Assembly (NCBI RefSeq): GCF_003491325.1
Contig: NZ_CP022881.1
Span: 806,001 to 870,000, forward strand
Source: Staphylococcus sp. M0911
Lineage (GTDB): Bacteria > Bacillota > Bacilli > Staphylococcales > Staphylococcaceae
Direction: 5' to 3'
DNA length: 64,000 bases
In this document: in pieces, positions 45,400-61,322 of the stretch
Layout of the letters: each line of letters begins with the position of its first letter
How positions within the stretch are numbered: position 1 is the stretch's first letter
The notes under the pieces: model-generated
Database searches by the model: none
Told to the model about the DNA's origin: nothing
What the model saw: only the letters and a program-made list of their open reading frames with translations
Made by a program: the position numbers and the translations under genes

Positions 45400-47550
45400 A
45401 TGGACAATCATTTAATAAAATCAATTATTGAAAAATTTAATTTTTCAGAAAAACAAATTACTTCAGTATTAAAACTTTTAGAAGATAAAAATACCGTTCC
45501 GTTCATTGCGAGATATCGTAAAGAACAAACTGGTGGTTTAGATGAAGTAGAAATTAAACAAATATCAGATGAATATCAATACATGGTCAATTTACAAAAA
45601 AGAAAAGAAGAAGTTATTCATAGTATTGAGCAACAAGGTATGCTAACTAATGAATTAAAAAACAATATTCTTAAACAAACTAAATTACAACGTGTTGAGG
45701 ATTTATATAGACCTTATAAACAAAAGAAAAAAACACGTGCCACTGAAGCGAAAAGAAAAGGTTTAGAACCTTTTGCTACTTGGTTGTTACAGCCTAAACT
45801 AAATGAAAATGTTGAATCAAAAGCTCAAATGTTTATTAATGAAGAAATAAAAGGCGTTGAAGAAGCTATTCAAGGTGCACAAGACATCATTGCAGAGCAA
45901 ATTTCTGACAACCCTAAATATCGTTCAAGAATATTAAAAAATGTATATCAACACGGACAAATCGTAACTACTAAAAAGAAAAAAGCTGAAGATGAAAAAG
46001 AAATATTCTCTATGTATTATGATTATGCAGAACCGATTAAAAAGATAGCTAATCATAGGGTTTTAGCCGTTAATAGAGGAGAAAAAGAAAAAATATTATC
46101 TGTAAAAATAGAATTTGATACAGAACAAGTAGAAAAAGACATCGAAAAACAAGAAATAAAAAGTGAAAATGAAGCGACAGAAATTGTAAGAAATGCAATT
46201 AAAGATAGTCTCAAGAGATTAATAATGCCTTCTATTGAACGAGAAATCAGAGGCGATTTAACAGAAAAAGCTGAAAACCATGCTATAGATGTTTTCAGTG
46301 AGAATTTAAGAAACTTACTATTACAACCGCCTATGAAAGGGAAGCAAATACTAGGTGTAGATCCAGCTTTTAGAACAGGATGTAAACTAGCGGTTATTAA
46401 TCCATATGGTACATTTGTGGCTAAGAATGTGATATATCCACATCCTCCAGTGAATAAAATTGAATCAGCTGAAAAAATAGTAGTAAAAATGATTAATGAT
46501 TATGATGTTCAATTAATTGCAATTGGGAACGGTACGGCTAGTAGAGAAACAGAACAATTCATCGCTAATGTAATTAAGAAATATAATCTTAATGTGCAAT
46601 TTATTATAGTAAATGAAGCAGGTGCGTCAGTATATTCAGCATCAGAAATTGCGCGTGCAGAATTTCCTGATTTCCAAGTTGAAGAAAGAAGTGCCGTTTC
46701 AATAGGAAGAAGGGTACAAGATCCTTTAAGTGAATTAGTCAAAATAGATCCAAAATCAATAGGGGTAGGTCAATATCAACATGACGTGAACCAAAAAGAA
46801 TTAGAGAAAGCACTAACATTTGTTGTCGAAACAGCAGTAAACCAAGTTGGCGTAGATGTTAATACGGCTTCACGTTCATTATTACAATATGTATCAGGAC
46901 TTTCATCACAAATTGCACAAAATCTAATAGAATATAGAGAAGAAAATGGCGCTATTAAACATCATAAAGATATTGCTAAAGTTAAGCGTCTAGGTGCCAA
47001 GACATTCGAACAAAGTATAGGTTTCATGAGAATTGTAGATGGTTCAGAACCGTTAGATAATACATCTATCCATCCAGAAAGTTATGAAGTAACATATGAA
47101 TTACTAAACCAATTAAATCTTAAAGTTGAAGATTTAGGTAGTGAAACATTAAAAAGCACATTAGATTCAGTTGATGTACATGAAATTGCTGATCAATTAA
47201 ATATAGGTATACCAACTTTAGAAGATATTATAAAATCTTTAAAAGCACCAAATAGAGATCCACGTGATGAATTTGAAACACCAATTTTAAAATCAGATGT
47301 TTTATCAATAGCTGATCTATCAGAAGGAATGAAACTCAGTGGAACTGTTAGAAATGTTGTAGATTTTGGAGCATTTGTTGATATTGGCGTCAAACAAGAC
47401 GGACTTGTCCATGTCTCAAAACTATCAAAAAAATTCGTGAAGAACCCTATGGACATCGTAAGTGTAGGAGATATTGTCGATGTTTGGATACTTAGCATAG
47501 ATACACAAAAAGATAAAGTTTCATTGACGATGATTAATCCATATGAATGA
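45400..47550 (+). CDS. tex: Tex-family RNA-binding protein
   Basis: A 716-residue cytosolic nucleic-acid-binding protein. Domains in order: Tex-N helical (about 5-195), YqgF-like nuclease fold (about 320-450, ILGVDPAFRTGCKLAVI), helix-hairpin-helix (about 490-560, ASRSLLQYVSGLSSQIAQNL) and C-terminal S1 domain (about 640-710, LSGTVRNVVDFGAFVDIGVKQDG in part). Named for toxin expression in Bordetella; its role in staphylococci is not settled. ATG 45400. The last 8 nt overlap the SprT-like gene. Confidence 0.94.
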   Translation: MDNHLIKSIIEKFNFSEKQITSVLKLLEDKNTVPFIARYRKEQTGGLDEVEIKQISDEYQYMVNLQKRKEEVIHSIEQQGMLTNELKNNILKQTKLQRVEDLYRPYKQKKKTRATEAKRKGLEPFATWLLQPKLNENVESKAQMFINEEIKGVEEAIQGAQDIIAEQISDNPKYRSRILKNVYQHGQIVTTKKKKAEDEKEIFSMYYDYAEPIKKIANHRVLAVNRGEKEKILSVKIEFDTEQVEKDIEKQEIKSENEATEIVRNAIKDSLKRLIMPSIEREIRGDLTEKAENHAIDVFSENLRNLLLQPPMKGKQILGVDPAFRTGCKLAVINPYGTFVAKNVIYPHPPVNKIESAEKIVVKMINDYDVQLIAIGNGTASRETEQFIANVIKKYNLNVQFIIVNEAGASVYSASEIARAEFPDFQVEERSAVSIGRRVQDPLSELVKIDPKSIGVGQYQHDVNQKELEKALTFVVETAVNQVGVDVNTASRSLLQYVSGLSSQIAQNLIEYREENGAIKHHKDIAKVKRLGAKTFEQSIGFMRIVDGSEPLDNTSIHPESYEVTYELLNQLNLKVEDLGSETLKSTLDSVDVHEIADQLNIGIPTLEDIIKSLKAPNRDPRDEFETPILKSDVLSIADLSEGMKLSGTVRNVVDFGAFVDIGVKQDGLVHVSKLSKKFVKNPMDIVSVGDIVDVWILSIDTQKDKVSLTMINPYE

Positions 47551-48001
47551 TCAGGAATTGCAAAGTTTAGTATGTGATATTTCCTTAAGATATTTTAAAA
47601 TCCCATTTAAACATAATGCGTATTTTAATAAACGCTTAAGGACAACTGGCGGTAGATATTTACTAAAAACACATGATATAGAAATCAATCCAAAACAATA
47701 TGAGCATTATGGTAAAAAAGCCATTATCGATATTATAAAACATGAACTTTGTCATTATCATTTGCATATTTTAGATAAAGGTTATAAACATAAAGATCGA
47801 GACTTTAAAAATTTAAGTGCAAAAGTTGGTGCACCAAGATATTGCGGTCCAACTCAATCATATGAAGCACGTGCTAACCATGAATATATTTGTACTAATT
47901 GTGGTACAAAATATTTAAGAATAAAAAAAGTAAATATAAGTATCATGAGATGTGGCAAATGCGGTGGAAAATTAAGGTTAAATAGAAAAAAGGTTAATTA
48001 A
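47543..48001 (+). CDS. SprT-like zinc metalloprotein
   Basis: A 152-residue protein of the SprT-like (YdcK) family. The metal site HELCHYHLH is at about residues 72-80, and a C-terminal zinc ribbon is formed by CTNCGT and CGKCGG. Related eukaryotic Spartan cleaves DNA-protein crosslinks, but activity of the bacterial short forms is not established. The start lies inside the end of tex, so the two are co-transcribed, as in B. subtilis and S. aureus. Confidence 0.9.
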   Translation: MNDQELQSLVCDISLRYFKIPFKHNAYFNKRLRTTGGRYLLKTHDIEINPKQYEHYGKKAIIDIIKHELCHYHLHILDKGYKHKDRDFKNLSAKVGAPRYCGPTQSYEARANHEYICTNCGTKYLRIKKVNISIMRCGKCGGKLRLNRKKVN

Positions 48002-48037
48002 ATCATTATAAATCTAAGAGTAAATAGATATGAATTT

Positions 48038-48083
48038 GAGGGAGAGTACTATTAAGAAAATTAATTAAGTGCTCTCTCTTTAT
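48038..48083 (+). terminator. terminator after tex-sprT-like
   Basis: GAGGGAGAGTACT-TTAA pairs with TTAA-AGTGCTCTCTC, followed by TTTATATTT. It isolates the rrn promoters downstream. Confidence 0.75.
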
Positions 48084-48097
48084 ATTTCAAATAAGTA

Positions 48098-48126
48098 TTG
48101 ACATTACTTTTACAATGATTTATTAT
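48098..48126 (+). promoter_or_regulatory. rrn promoter P1
   Basis: TTGACA (48098-48103), 17-nt spacer, TATTAT (48121-48126). A near-consensus sigma-A promoter about 150 nt before the first tRNA. Confidence 0.8.
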
Positions 48127-48199
48127 AAATAGCGTTGCATTAATAAATTAGCAAACATTACAAGATAATTAATTTTATTAATTTAATGTTAAAAAGTTA

Positions 48200-48228
48200 T
48201 TGACATCGTTTAATAAATGATTTACAAT
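48200..48228 (+). promoter_or_regulatory. rrn promoter P2
   Basis: TTGACA (48200-48205), 17-nt spacer, TACAAT (48223-48228). A second near-consensus promoter 102 nt after P1; transcription would start about 40 nt before tRNA-Leu. Tandem promoters are typical for rRNA operons. Confidence 0.85.
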
Positions 48229-48275
48229 TTATTATGCTATTGAGAAATCGATAAACTTTTGAATGCGTTTTGCCA

Positions 48276-48361
<86 letters not shown>

Positions 48362-48384
48362 AAATAACTTTTGAAATTATATAT

Positions 48385-48458
48385 GCGGGTGTAGTTTAAT
48401 GGCAAAACCTCAGCCTTCCAAGCTGATGTTGTGGGTTCGATTCCCATCACCCGCTCCA
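48385..48458 (+). tRNA. tRNA-Gly (anticodon TCC)
   Basis: A 74-nt tRNA. Acceptor GCGGGTG pairs with CACCCGC; the anticodon stem CAGC/GCTG encloses CTTCCAA, giving anticodon TCC (reads GGA and GGG). T loop GTTCGATTC and encoded CCA are present. It lies between tRNA-Leu and 16S in the same transcript. Confidence 0.95.
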
Positions 48459-48474
48459 TGATTTATTTAAATGA

Positions 48475-48513
48475 ACATTGAAAACTGAATGACAATATGT
48501 CAACGTTAATTCC
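48475..48513 (+). other. 16S leader: boxA-like element and 5' arm of the 16S processing stem
   Basis: ACATTGAAAACT (48475-48486) resembles an rrn boxA antitermination element and recurs before 23S at 50357. The stretch 48476-48513 is nearly fully complementary to 50167-50202 after 16S, so the two arms can form the long RNase III stem enclosing pre-16S rRNA. Confidence 0.7.
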
Positions 48514-48575
48514 AATAATGTAACGAAAGTTACAACAATTAATTTAGTTTTATGAGCTAATCAAACATCATAATT

Positions 48576-53432
<4,857 letters not shown>

Positions 53433-53501
53433 ATTTATGTTTTGCGACGCAAAATCATTTTACTTACTATCTAGTTTTGAATGTATAATACATTCCATTT
53501 G

Positions 53502-53616
53502 TCTGGTGACAATGGCAAGGAGGTCACACCTGTTCCCATGCCGAACACAGAAGTTAAGCTCCTTAGCGCCGATGGTAGTCGGACTAACGTTCCGCTAGAG
53601 TAGGACTTTGCCAGGC
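53502..53616 (+). rRNA. 5S ribosomal RNA
   Basis: Complete 115 nt from TCTGGTGACAATGGCAAGG to AGTAGGACTTTGCCAGGC. The terminal stem closes (TCTGGTG with TTGCCAGG region). A fragment of a second 5S copy lies about 200 nt downstream. Confidence 0.96.
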
Positions 53617-53640
53617 AAATAATAGGATGCGATGAGCCGC

Positions 53641-53750
53641 ATTGAGACCGTAAGGTCTCTTTTTTTATGCCCAAAAAAGAAAGTCAACGCAGAGCAAATG
53701 CGTTTAGATGATGAATTGAAGAATGAGTGCAACGAGCTTAGTCGAGCTAA
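53641..53750. repeat. rrn trailer repeat, copy 1
   Basis: About 110 nt containing the terminator and a trailer rich in GAAAGTCAACGCAGAGC and GAGCTTAGTCGAGCTAA. It recurs at 53932-54042 with about six substitutions and one extra T. No convincing gene lies in it; an 18-codon ORF is present but has no ribosome binding site. Confidence 0.85.
53644..53667 (+). terminator. rrn terminator, copy 1
   Basis: GAGACC-GTAA-GGTCTC followed by a run of T. This is the first of two identical stems; the second is at 53935-53958. Confidence 0.9.
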
Positions 53751-53798
53751 GTGAGTAAGGGAGAGATGAAAATGAAGAAGTATAAGCGTATTTCTCTC

Positions 53799-53843
53799 AA
53801 GTTGAAAAAGCTCCTTAGCGCCGAAGGTAGCAGACTAACGTTC
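53799..53843 (+). pseudogene. fragment of a second 5S rRNA gene
   Basis: 53810-53843 reads GCTCCTTAGCGCCGA-GGTAG--GACTAACGTTC, matching the middle of the intact 5S gene (53558-53592) with only a few differences; the preceding AAGTT also matches after a small insertion. Both ends of the 5S gene are missing. Together with the duplicated terminator, this indicates a formerly tandem 5S copy that has decayed. Confidence 0.8.
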
Positions 53844-53931
53844 TAAAGCAAAACAGTGATTGAAAATCACATGTTTTACTTACTTAATAGCATGAGCTAT
53901 TAAGATCAATAGCGCATGCCGCGCAAATATA

Positions 53932-54042
53932 ATTGAGACCGTAAGGTCTCTTTTTTTTATATTCAAAAAAGAAAGTCAACTCAGAGCAAATGCGTTTAGA
54001 CGATGAGTTGAAGAATGAGTGCAACGAGCTTAGTCGAGCTAA
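53932..54042. repeat. rrn trailer repeat, copy 2, with terminator copy 2
   Basis: Second copy of the 53641-53750 unit. The GAGACC-GTAA-GGTCTC stem (53935-53950) is unchanged and is followed by a T run one base longer. Between the copies lie the 5S fragment and two small hairpins (GTGATT/AATCAC near 53857, CTTAATAGC/GCTATTAAG near 53884). Confidence 0.85.
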
Positions 54043-54055
54043 TAGTTCAAAGTAT

Positions 54056-54093
54056 AAACTAAAACGAAGCCATGCACGTTTACATAGCTTCGT
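54056..54093 (-). terminator. terminator of the ilv-leu operon
   Basis: On the minus strand ACGAAGCTATG pairs with CATGGCTTCGT, followed by TTTTAGTTT. It ends the operon just after ilvA and faces the rrn terminators. Confidence 0.8.
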
Positions 54094-54098
54094 CCGTT

Positions 54099-55367
54099 TT
54101 AAATTAATAATGAATATAGCATTTTATTTTCATTAATGTAAATGTTTGAAGAATCAAATTGATTTACATTTTCTTTTAATTGTTGTAAATCTGTGTGATC
54201 TTTTAGTTGAATGCCTATAATAACAGTACCAGTATTTTGAGATGATTTTTTTAGATATTCAAATTTAGTAATATCATCTTGTGGTCCTAGTACATCATTA
54301 ACGAATTCTCTAAGTGCACCAGGTCTTTGTGGAAAATTAAGAATGAAATAATGCTTCATTTCTTCGTATAATAATGAACGTTCTTCAATTTCTTTCATAC
54401 GGTTAATATCATTATTACCACCACTTACGATACAAACTACTGTTTTTCCTTTGATTGATTCACGATAGTCTTCTAATGCTGCTACACTTAATGCTCCAGC
54501 AGGTTCGGCAATAATTGCTTGTTTAGAGTACATATCTAGAATTGTTGAACAAACTGCACCTTCATCCACTTGTACATAGTCATGTACGTAAGATTTAGCA
54601 ATTTCAAATGTAATATCACCGACTCTAGCGACTGATGCACCGTCAACAAATTTATCAATGTTTTCTAATTTTACAATTTTGTTATTAACTACTACAGATT
54701 CATACATACTACTAGCTCCAGCAGGTTCTACTCCAATGATTTTAGTTTGTGGAGAATAATCATGAAAATAAGTACTAATACCTGAAATTAAACCACCACC
54801 GCCAATAGCTGCAAATAAATAATCAAAATTGATATTTTCCTCGCGAGATTGTGTAATCATTTCTTTAGCTAAAGTACCTTGACCTGCAATAGTATAAACA
54901 TTATTAAATGGATCAATAAATGTCATATTATTTTGTTTAGTATATTCAAGCGCTTCTGCTAAACAATGGTCAAATGTGTCACCAGTTAATTTAATTTCAA
55001 CATTGCCATTTCCAAAGAATTGAACTTGATTAATTTTTTGTAAAGGCGTAGTGACGGGCATAAAAATGACAGCTTTTAGATTAAGTTTTTTAGCTGTGTA
55101 GGCGACACCTTGAGCATGGTTTCCAGCACTAGCACATGTAATCCCTTTACTTTGAATATCATCAGAAAGGACTGAAATAGCATTATAAGCACCACGTAAT
55201 TTAAAGGAACGTACCCATTGCAAGTCCTCTCTTTTTAAATATACCTTACAATCATACTTTTGAGATAAATAGTGATCTAATTGTAAAGGCGTTTCTTTAA
55301 CTATATTCTTAAGACGTAAATAAGCTTCGTCAATATCTTTGGTTGAAACTGTTGTTTTTACTGTCAT
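54099..55367 (-). CDS. ilvA: threonine ammonia-lyase (biosynthetic threonine deaminase)
   Basis: Converts threonine to 2-oxobutyrate, the first step of isoleucine synthesis; 422 residues. The PLP Lys is in [12 protein letters not shown]; the cofactor phosphate loop is [10 protein letters not shown] single short C-terminal ACT-like regulatory domain (about 335-422, [16 protein letters not shown]) indicates the Firmicute short form. Last gene of the operon, 12 nt after leuD. Confidence 0.96.
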   Translation of the reverse strand: MTVKTTVSTKDIDEAYLRLKNIVKETPLQLDHYLSQKYDCKVYLKREDLQWVRSFKLRGAYNAISVLSDDIQSKGITCASAGNHAQGVAYTAKKLNLKAVIFMPVTTPLQKINQVQFFGNGNVEIKLTGDTFDHCLAEALEYTKQNNMTFIDPFNNVYTIAGQGTLAKEMITQSREENINFDYLFAAIGGGGLISGISTYFHDYSPQTKIIGVEPAGASSMYESVVVNNKIVKLENIDKFVDGASVARVGDITFEIAKSYVHDYVQVDEGAVCSTILDMYSKQAIIAEPAGALSVAALEDYRESIKGKTVVCIVSGGNNDINRMKEIEERSLLYEEMKHYFILNFPQRPGALREFVNDVLGPQDDITKFEYLKKSSQNTGTVIIGIQLKDHTDLQQLKENVNQFDSSNIYINENKMLYSLLI

Positions 55368-55379
55368 AATATTCCCACC

Positions 55380-55949
55380 TTAATGTGCTTTTTCATATTT
55401 TTCAATTAAATCTTCATATTGTAAAGTAATATCAATATCATCAAGACCATTGATTAGTTTATTCTTCCAAGTTTCATCAATATCAAAGTGGAAGGTTTGT
55501 TCTGGTGATGATACAGTTTGATTTGGTAAATCAATTGTGATTTCGTTGAATGTTGCAAGATGTTCACGTGAAGGTTTATCTAATACGATAGGGAGCATCG
55601 CATTCTTAGTACAATTCATATAAAAGATATCGCTATAACTTCCAGCAATGATGATACTAAAACCATAGTCTTTCAATGCCCAAGCAGCGTGTTCTCTACT
55701 TGAACCGCAACCGAAATTATCGCCAGTGATTAAAATACTAGCTCCTTGATATTCGGGTTTGTTTGGATTGAAGTCTGGATTATCGCTTCCATCTGGTAAA
55801 TAGCGCCATTCATCAAACGCAAATGGACCAAAACCAGTTTTTGAAATACGTTTTAAATGAACTTTAGGTATAATTTGATCTGTATCAATATTATCGTAAA
55901 AGAGAGGGACAATTTTCCCTGTATATGTTGTGATTGGTTTGATATCCAT
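55380..55949 (-). CDS. leuD: 3-isopropylmalate dehydratase small subunit
   Basis: Forms the heterodimeric aconitase-type isomerase with LeuC in leucine synthesis; 189 residues. Swivel-domain motifs: [19 protein letters not shown] and [17 protein letters not shown]. The start codon follows directly on the leuC stop. Confidence 0.97.
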   Translation of the reverse strand: MDIKPITTYTGKIVPLFYDNIDTDQIIPKVHLKRISKTGFGPFAFDEWRYLPDGSDNPDFNPNKPEYQGASILITGDNFGCGSSREHAAWALKDYGFSIIIAGSYSDIFYMNCTKNAMLPIVLDKPSREHLATFNEITIDLPNQTVSSPEQTFHFDIDETWKNKLINGLDDIDITLQYEDLIEKYEKAH

Positions 55950-57320
55950 CTATACGACCACCTTTCTAACATCAACAAATCGCCCATTAATTGCTGCTGC
56001 AGCGGCCATAGCAGGGGAAACGAGATGAGTTCTTGCTCCCTTACCTTGTCTGCCCTCAAAGTTACGATTGCTTGTAGACGCACAATGGACGCCTTCAGGT
56101 ACTTGGTCTGGATTCATACCCAGACACATTGAACAACCTGGTTCTCGCCATTCAAAGCCCGCTTCTTTAAATATTTTATCGAGTCCCATTGATTCTGCTT
56201 CTTTTTTAACTGTTCGAGATCCGGGTACAACAATAGCTGTAATATTAGGATGTACATGATTGCCCTTCACAATATGACTAGCTTCGATTAAATCAGTAAT
56301 TCTAGCATTAGTACATGATCCTAAAAAGACATATCCTAATTCGATATCTTCAGCTTTTTGTCCTGGTTCGAGTCCCATATATTGATAAGCACGTTCGTCA
56401 TTAGAATCTTTAATTGTAGGGAAGGGAGTATTAAAATTAACGCCCATTTCTGGATTAGTACCCCAAGTGACTTGAGGTTCCAAATCAGAAACATCTACTT
56501 CAATGACTTTGTCAAAAATAGCATCCTCATCAGAATATAGTTGTTTCCATTCAGATATGGATTGGTCGAAATTGTTAGCATATGGTCTATCTTTTACATA
56601 TTCAAATGTAGTTTCATCTGGTTGCATGATTCCATATTTAGCACCTGCTTCAATAGCCATATTACATATGGTCATTCTAGCTTCCATTGAAAGCTTTTTG
56701 ATTGTTTCACCAGTGAACTCTAAAGCATAACCAGTACCAAAGTCTACACCGAATTGGTTAATAAGATAAAGAATAATATCTTTGGCATAAACACCTTTAG
56801 GTAAGTTTCCATTGATATCTATCTTCAAATTTTTTGGTTTAGTTTGCCAAAGTGTTTGTGTAGCAAAGACATGTTCTACTTCACTAGTTCCGATACCAAA
56901 AGCAATGGCACCAAATGCCCCATGTGTAGCAGTATGAGAATCGCCACATACAATGGTCTTTCCTGGTTGTGTTAATCCAGTCTCAGGACCAACCATATGC
57001 ACGATACCTTGTTCATCTGATCCCATATCAAATATGTGTATACCGAAGTCTTTTGCATTCTTTTGTAACGTTGTAATTTGCTTATTTGCTATTTCATCTT
57101 TGATATTAAATATATCTATTGTTGGGACATTATGATCTAATGTAGCAAATGTTAAATCGGGACGACGTAAGCGTCTATTTTGAATTCTCAATCCTTCAAA
57201 CGCTTGCGGTGATGTTACTTCATGTATCAAATGTAAATCTATATATAATAATTGAGGGTCACCTACATTTCCATGTAAGACATGTTTATCCCATACTTTG
57301 TCAAATAGTGTTTGTCCCAT
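55950..57320 (-). CDS. leuC: 3-isopropylmalate dehydratase large subunit
   Basis: Iron-sulfur isomerase subunit, 456 residues. The cluster Cys residues are in [12 protein letters not shown] and in [14 protein letters not shown]; the signature [26 protein letters not shown] is near residue 135. The start ATG lies 15 nt after leuB with GGGAGGCG upstream. Confidence 0.97.
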   Translation of the reverse strand: MGQTLFDKVWDKHVLHGNVGDPQLLYIDLHLIHEVTSPQAFEGLRIQNRRLRRPDLTFATLDHNVPTIDIFNIKDEIANKQITTLQKNAKDFGIHIFDMGSDEQGIVHMVGPETGLTQPGKTIVCGDSHTATHGAFGAIAFGIGTSEVEHVFATQTLWQTKPKNLKIDINGNLPKGVYAKDIILYLINQFGVDFGTGYALEFTGETIKKLSMEARMTICNMAIEAGAKYGIMQPDETTFEYVKDRPYANNFDQSISEWKQLYSDEDAIFDKVIEVDVSDLEPQVTWGTNPEMGVNFNTPFPTIKDSNDERAYQYMGLEPGQKAEDIELGYVFLGSCTNARITDLIEASHIVKGNHVHPNITAIVVPGSRTVKKEAESMGLDKIFKEAGFEWREPGCSMCLGMNPDQVPEGVHCASTSNRNFEGRQGKGARTHLVSPAMAAAAAINGRFVDVRKVVV

Positions 57321-57335
57321 AAGATGACGCCTCCC

Positions 57336-58379
57336 TTAAGTATAAAATTCTTTTAAAAATTTAATAATTTGTGATGTAGTATACGTTCCGCCTAAATCAG
57401 CTGTACATTTTCCATCTCTAATGAGTTGATAAACATTGTTCTCTAATTCATTAGCTGCCTCAATTTCTTTGAAACTTTCACGTAAACACATTGCTAATGA
57501 TAATATCATTCCAAAAGGATTGGCTTTATCTTGGCCCGCAATATCAGGTGCTGAGCCATGAATAGGTTCATATAATCTTGTTCCATCTTTGCCAAAGCTA
57601 GCTGATGGAGATAATCCTAAAGAACCTGGAATGACAGAAGCTTCATCACTTAAGATGTCTCCAAATAAATTTTCGGTGACGATGACGTCGAATTGTGTTG
57701 GACGTGTTATCAAATGCATACTGCAGGCATCAACGAGTAAATATTCTACTTCTACATCTGGATAGTCATGACTGACTTCCTCAACCGTTTTTCTCCAAAG
57801 TTTACTTGAAGCAAGTACATTTTCTTTATCGACAGACGTTAACTTTTTATGTCGTTGTTGTGCTATTTCAAATGCGACTCTAACAATTTGTTCAATTTCA
57901 GCACGCGTGTAAGTTAAAGAATCTAATGCATGATGATCAGTTAACTCACGTGGTTCACCAAAATACAAACCTCCTGTTAATTCTCTAACTATGACTAAAT
58001 CTGTACCTTCAACTCTATCTTGTTTAAGAGGTGAAAGATGACTTGTACCATCAGTCACTATAGTAGGGCGAATATTAGCATATAAATTAAGTGATTTTCT
58101 TAATTTTAATAAACCTTGTTCTGGACGTACTTTAGGATCTGTCCATTTCGGACCTCCAATAGCACCTAGCAATATCGCATCAGCATTTTGACAAGCCTTT
58201 AATGTTTCATCAGTTAGAGGCGTGCCATAGGCATCTATGGCAGCTCCTCCAAAATGATGTGTATCTACTTGATACTCAAAATGATATTTCTCACTGATTT
58301 TTTCTAAAACTTCTAAACTCCCATTTAGTATTTCTGGGCCTATACCATCTCCAGGTAAAGCGACGATGTTATAGGTCAT
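57336..58379 (-). CDS. leuB: 3-isopropylmalate dehydrogenase
   Basis: NAD-dependent oxidative decarboxylation in leucine synthesis; 347 residues. N-terminal [12 protein letters not shown], substrate Arg residues in [21 protein letters not shown] and the NAD pocket [18 protein letters not shown] are seen. Its start overlaps the leuA stop by 4 nt. Confidence 0.97.
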   Translation of the reverse strand: MTYNIVALPGDGIGPEILNGSLEVLEKISEKYHFEYQVDTHHFGGAAIDAYGTPLTDETLKACQNADAILLGAIGGPKWTDPKVRPEQGLLKLRKSLNLYANIRPTIVTDGTSHLSPLKQDRVEGTDLVIVRELTGGLYFGEPRELTDHHALDSLTYTRAEIEQIVRVAFEIAQQRHKKLTSVDKENVLASSKLWRKTVEEVSHDYPDVEVEYLLVDACSMHLITRPTQFDVIVTENLFGDILSDEASVIPGSLGLSPSASFGKDGTRLYEPIHGSAPDIAGQDKANPFGMILSLAMCLRESFKEIEAANELENNVYQLIRDGKCTADLGGTYTTSQIIKFLKEFYT

Positions 58380-59911
58380 GATTGGATACCTTCTTTCTCT
58401 TTAGCTTCTGCAACGTATTTTGCATGTGCTTCAATATAAGCTTTACAAGAAGCTTTTAAAATATCGTGATCAATACCAATACCATTAACTTCTTTATTAT
58501 CGATAACAAGATTAACATGTACTTCTGCTTGAGCATCTGTACCTTCTGTAACAGAATCAATACGATAATCGATTAATTCTGTTTCACGTTTAAAGATACG
58601 GTCAACAGCATTATAAATTGCAACAATGGATCCTGTACCAATACTTGAGTCTTGATAAATATTGCCATCTTTATCTTTAATCACAACGACTGCACTTTGA
58701 AGACCATTAGAAACGAATTGAAGTTGTAATGCTTCTAGTTGATAAATCGCACTTTGTTCATGTTCTGAGCCTTGAATTAAAGCATGGATATCGCGATCAG
58801 AGACTGATTTTTTCTTATCAGCAATAGATTTAAATTGTTTAAATAAATTAATTTGATCATCAGGAGAAATGTCATAGCCCAGTGCTTTTAATTTTTCAGC
58901 AAAGGCATGTTTACCTGAAAGTTTTCCTAAAGGTAATTCAGTAGTACTAACACCAACTAATTGAGGTGTAATAATTTCATATGTTTCACGGTGTTTAAGG
59001 ATACCATCTTGATGTATACCAGATTCATGACTGAATGCATTTTGTCCTACGATCGCTTTATTTCTTGGTACACGAATACCTGCATAGCGAGAAATTAAGT
59101 CAGAAGTCTTCTTAGTTTCTTTTAAATCAATTTGTGACTCTATGCCATAATGATCTTTACGAACATACAGTGCCAAAGCGACTTCTTCTAGTGCTGCATT
59201 ACCTGCTCGCTCGCCTATACCGTTAACAGTACCTTCTATTCGTCTCGCACCACCTTCAATAGCAGCTAGACTATTTGCAACCGCCATTCCTAGGTCATCG
59301 TGACAATGTGAACTATATATAATTTCATTATCAGATTGCACGGATTCAGTTAAAGTTTTAAAAATTTGTCCATATTCATTTGGGTAACTAAAGCCTACAG
59401 TGTCAGGAATATTAATAATAGTTGCACCAGCATCAACAGCTGTTTGTACACTTTTTATTAAAAAGTCCATATCTGTACGTGTTGCATCTTCAGGTGAGAA
59501 CTGAACGATATCAAACAATTGTTTAGCATAAGTAACATGTTCTTTTATAGAATCTAAAACTTCTTCTTGAGTCATTTTCAATTTATGTTCTAGATGAATA
59601 GGGGATGTCGCAATAAAAACATGTACTAGAGGCTTAGCTGCATGCTTTGTTGCTTCGTAAACTGCATCTATATCAGACTTAATACATCTAGCTAAACCAC
59701 AAACAGCAGTTGTTGTTAAGGCTTTAGAAATAGCTTCCACTGATTTGAAACTCCCTGTACTAGAAGCAGGGAAGCCAGCTTCGATAACATCTACACCCCA
59801 TCTTTCAAGTTGTTGTGCTATTTTTAAACGTTCATCGAATGTAAAATTCACGCCTGGTGTTTGTTCACCATCTCTAAGAGTGGTATCAAATATTTGAATA
59901 TGGCTACTCAT
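58376..59911 (-). CDS. leuA: 2-isopropylmalate synthase
   Basis: Condenses acetyl-CoA with 2-oxoisovalerate, the committed step of leucine synthesis. 511 residues: catalytic TIM barrel ([12 protein letters not shown]; metal motif [11 protein letters not shown]), a linker, and a C-terminal LeuA regulatory domain (about 390-511) for leucine feedback. I chose the ATG at 59911 (MSSHIQIFD) with AAGGAG at about 9 nt; the TTG at 59920 is too close to it. Confidence 0.96.
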   Translation of the reverse strand: MSSHIQIFDTTLRDGEQTPGVNFTFDERLKIAQQLERWGVDVIEAGFPASSTGSFKSVEAISKALTTTAVCGLARCIKSDIDAVYEATKHAAKPLVHVFIATSPIHLEHKLKMTQEEVLDSIKEHVTYAKQLFDIVQFSPEDATRTDMDFLIKSVQTAVDAGATIINIPDTVGFSYPNEYGQIFKTLTESVQSDNEIIYSSHCHDDLGMAVANSLAAIEGGARRIEGTVNGIGERAGNAALEEVALALYVRKDHYGIESQIDLKETKKTSDLISRYAGIRVPRNKAIVGQNAFSHESGIHQDGILKHRETYEIITPQLVGVSTTELPLGKLSGKHAFAEKLKALGYDISPDDQINLFKQFKSIADKKKSVSDRDIHALIQGSEHEQSAIYQLEALQLQFVSNGLQSAVVVIKDKDGNIYQDSSIGTGSIVAIYNAVDRIFKRETELIDYRIDSVTEGTDAQAEVHVNLVIDNKEVNGIGIDHDILKASCKAYIEAHAKYVAEAKEKEGIQS

Positions 59912-59938
59912 TTTAATCAACTCCTTAATCCATTACTA

Positions 59939-60970
<1,032 letters not shown>

Positions 60971-60975
60971 TTAGC

Positions 60976-60990
60976 AATATTCCGAAAATT
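60976..60990. promoter_or_regulatory. CodY-like operator upstream of ilvC
   Basis: AATATTCCGAAAATT differs from the CodY motif AATTTTCWGAAAATT at two of 15 positions. CodY represses branched-chain amino acid genes in staphylococci when isoleucine and GTP are high. Confidence 0.6.
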
Positions 60991-61079
60991 AAAGTGTGTG
61001 ATAAACATAGGATGATAGCTGTTCGGTTAGTATGCTTTTATAGAACACTAGCGCATCGATGTTTTAATCATAATTTATA

Positions 61080-61322
61080 TTAAGCAGAGTATTGTTCTAC
61101 ATTTAAAACGTTTATTTGTTGTTGTAATTTATTTAATAAAATATTTAATACGTCTTCATCTTCAATATTAACAATAAGTTCCATATCTGAAATATTAGGA
61201 TTATCGTCACGTTTTTTGACATGTAATTCTTCAATATTATATTGCAATCTGACGAATGCACTTGTAATTCTATTTAGAGTACTTACTTGATTCATAACTT
61301 CAAATTTTAAATGTCTTTTCAT
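61080..61322 (-). CDS. ilvN: acetolactate synthase small (regulatory) subunit
   Basis: An 80-residue single ACT-domain protein (MKRHLKFEVMNQVSTLNRITSAFV) that binds the end-product amino acid and activates and regulates IlvB. It is the short form without the extra C-terminal domain of E. coli IlvH. Its ATG overlaps the ilvB TAA by one base, giving coupled translation with the catalytic subunit. Confidence 0.92.
   Translation of the reverse strand: MKRHLKFEVMNQVSTLNRITSAFVRLQYNIEELHVKKRDDNPNISDMELIVNIEDEDVLNILLNKLQQQINVLNVEQYSA

Noticed and set aside
53698..53754. 18-codon ORF in the rrn trailer repeat; the same peptide start recurs in copy 2 (53990-54136) with only two differences, both synonymous
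   Set aside because: No ribosome binding site precedes either ATG, two silent differences are too few to show coding selection, and the second copy runs into ilvA antisense.
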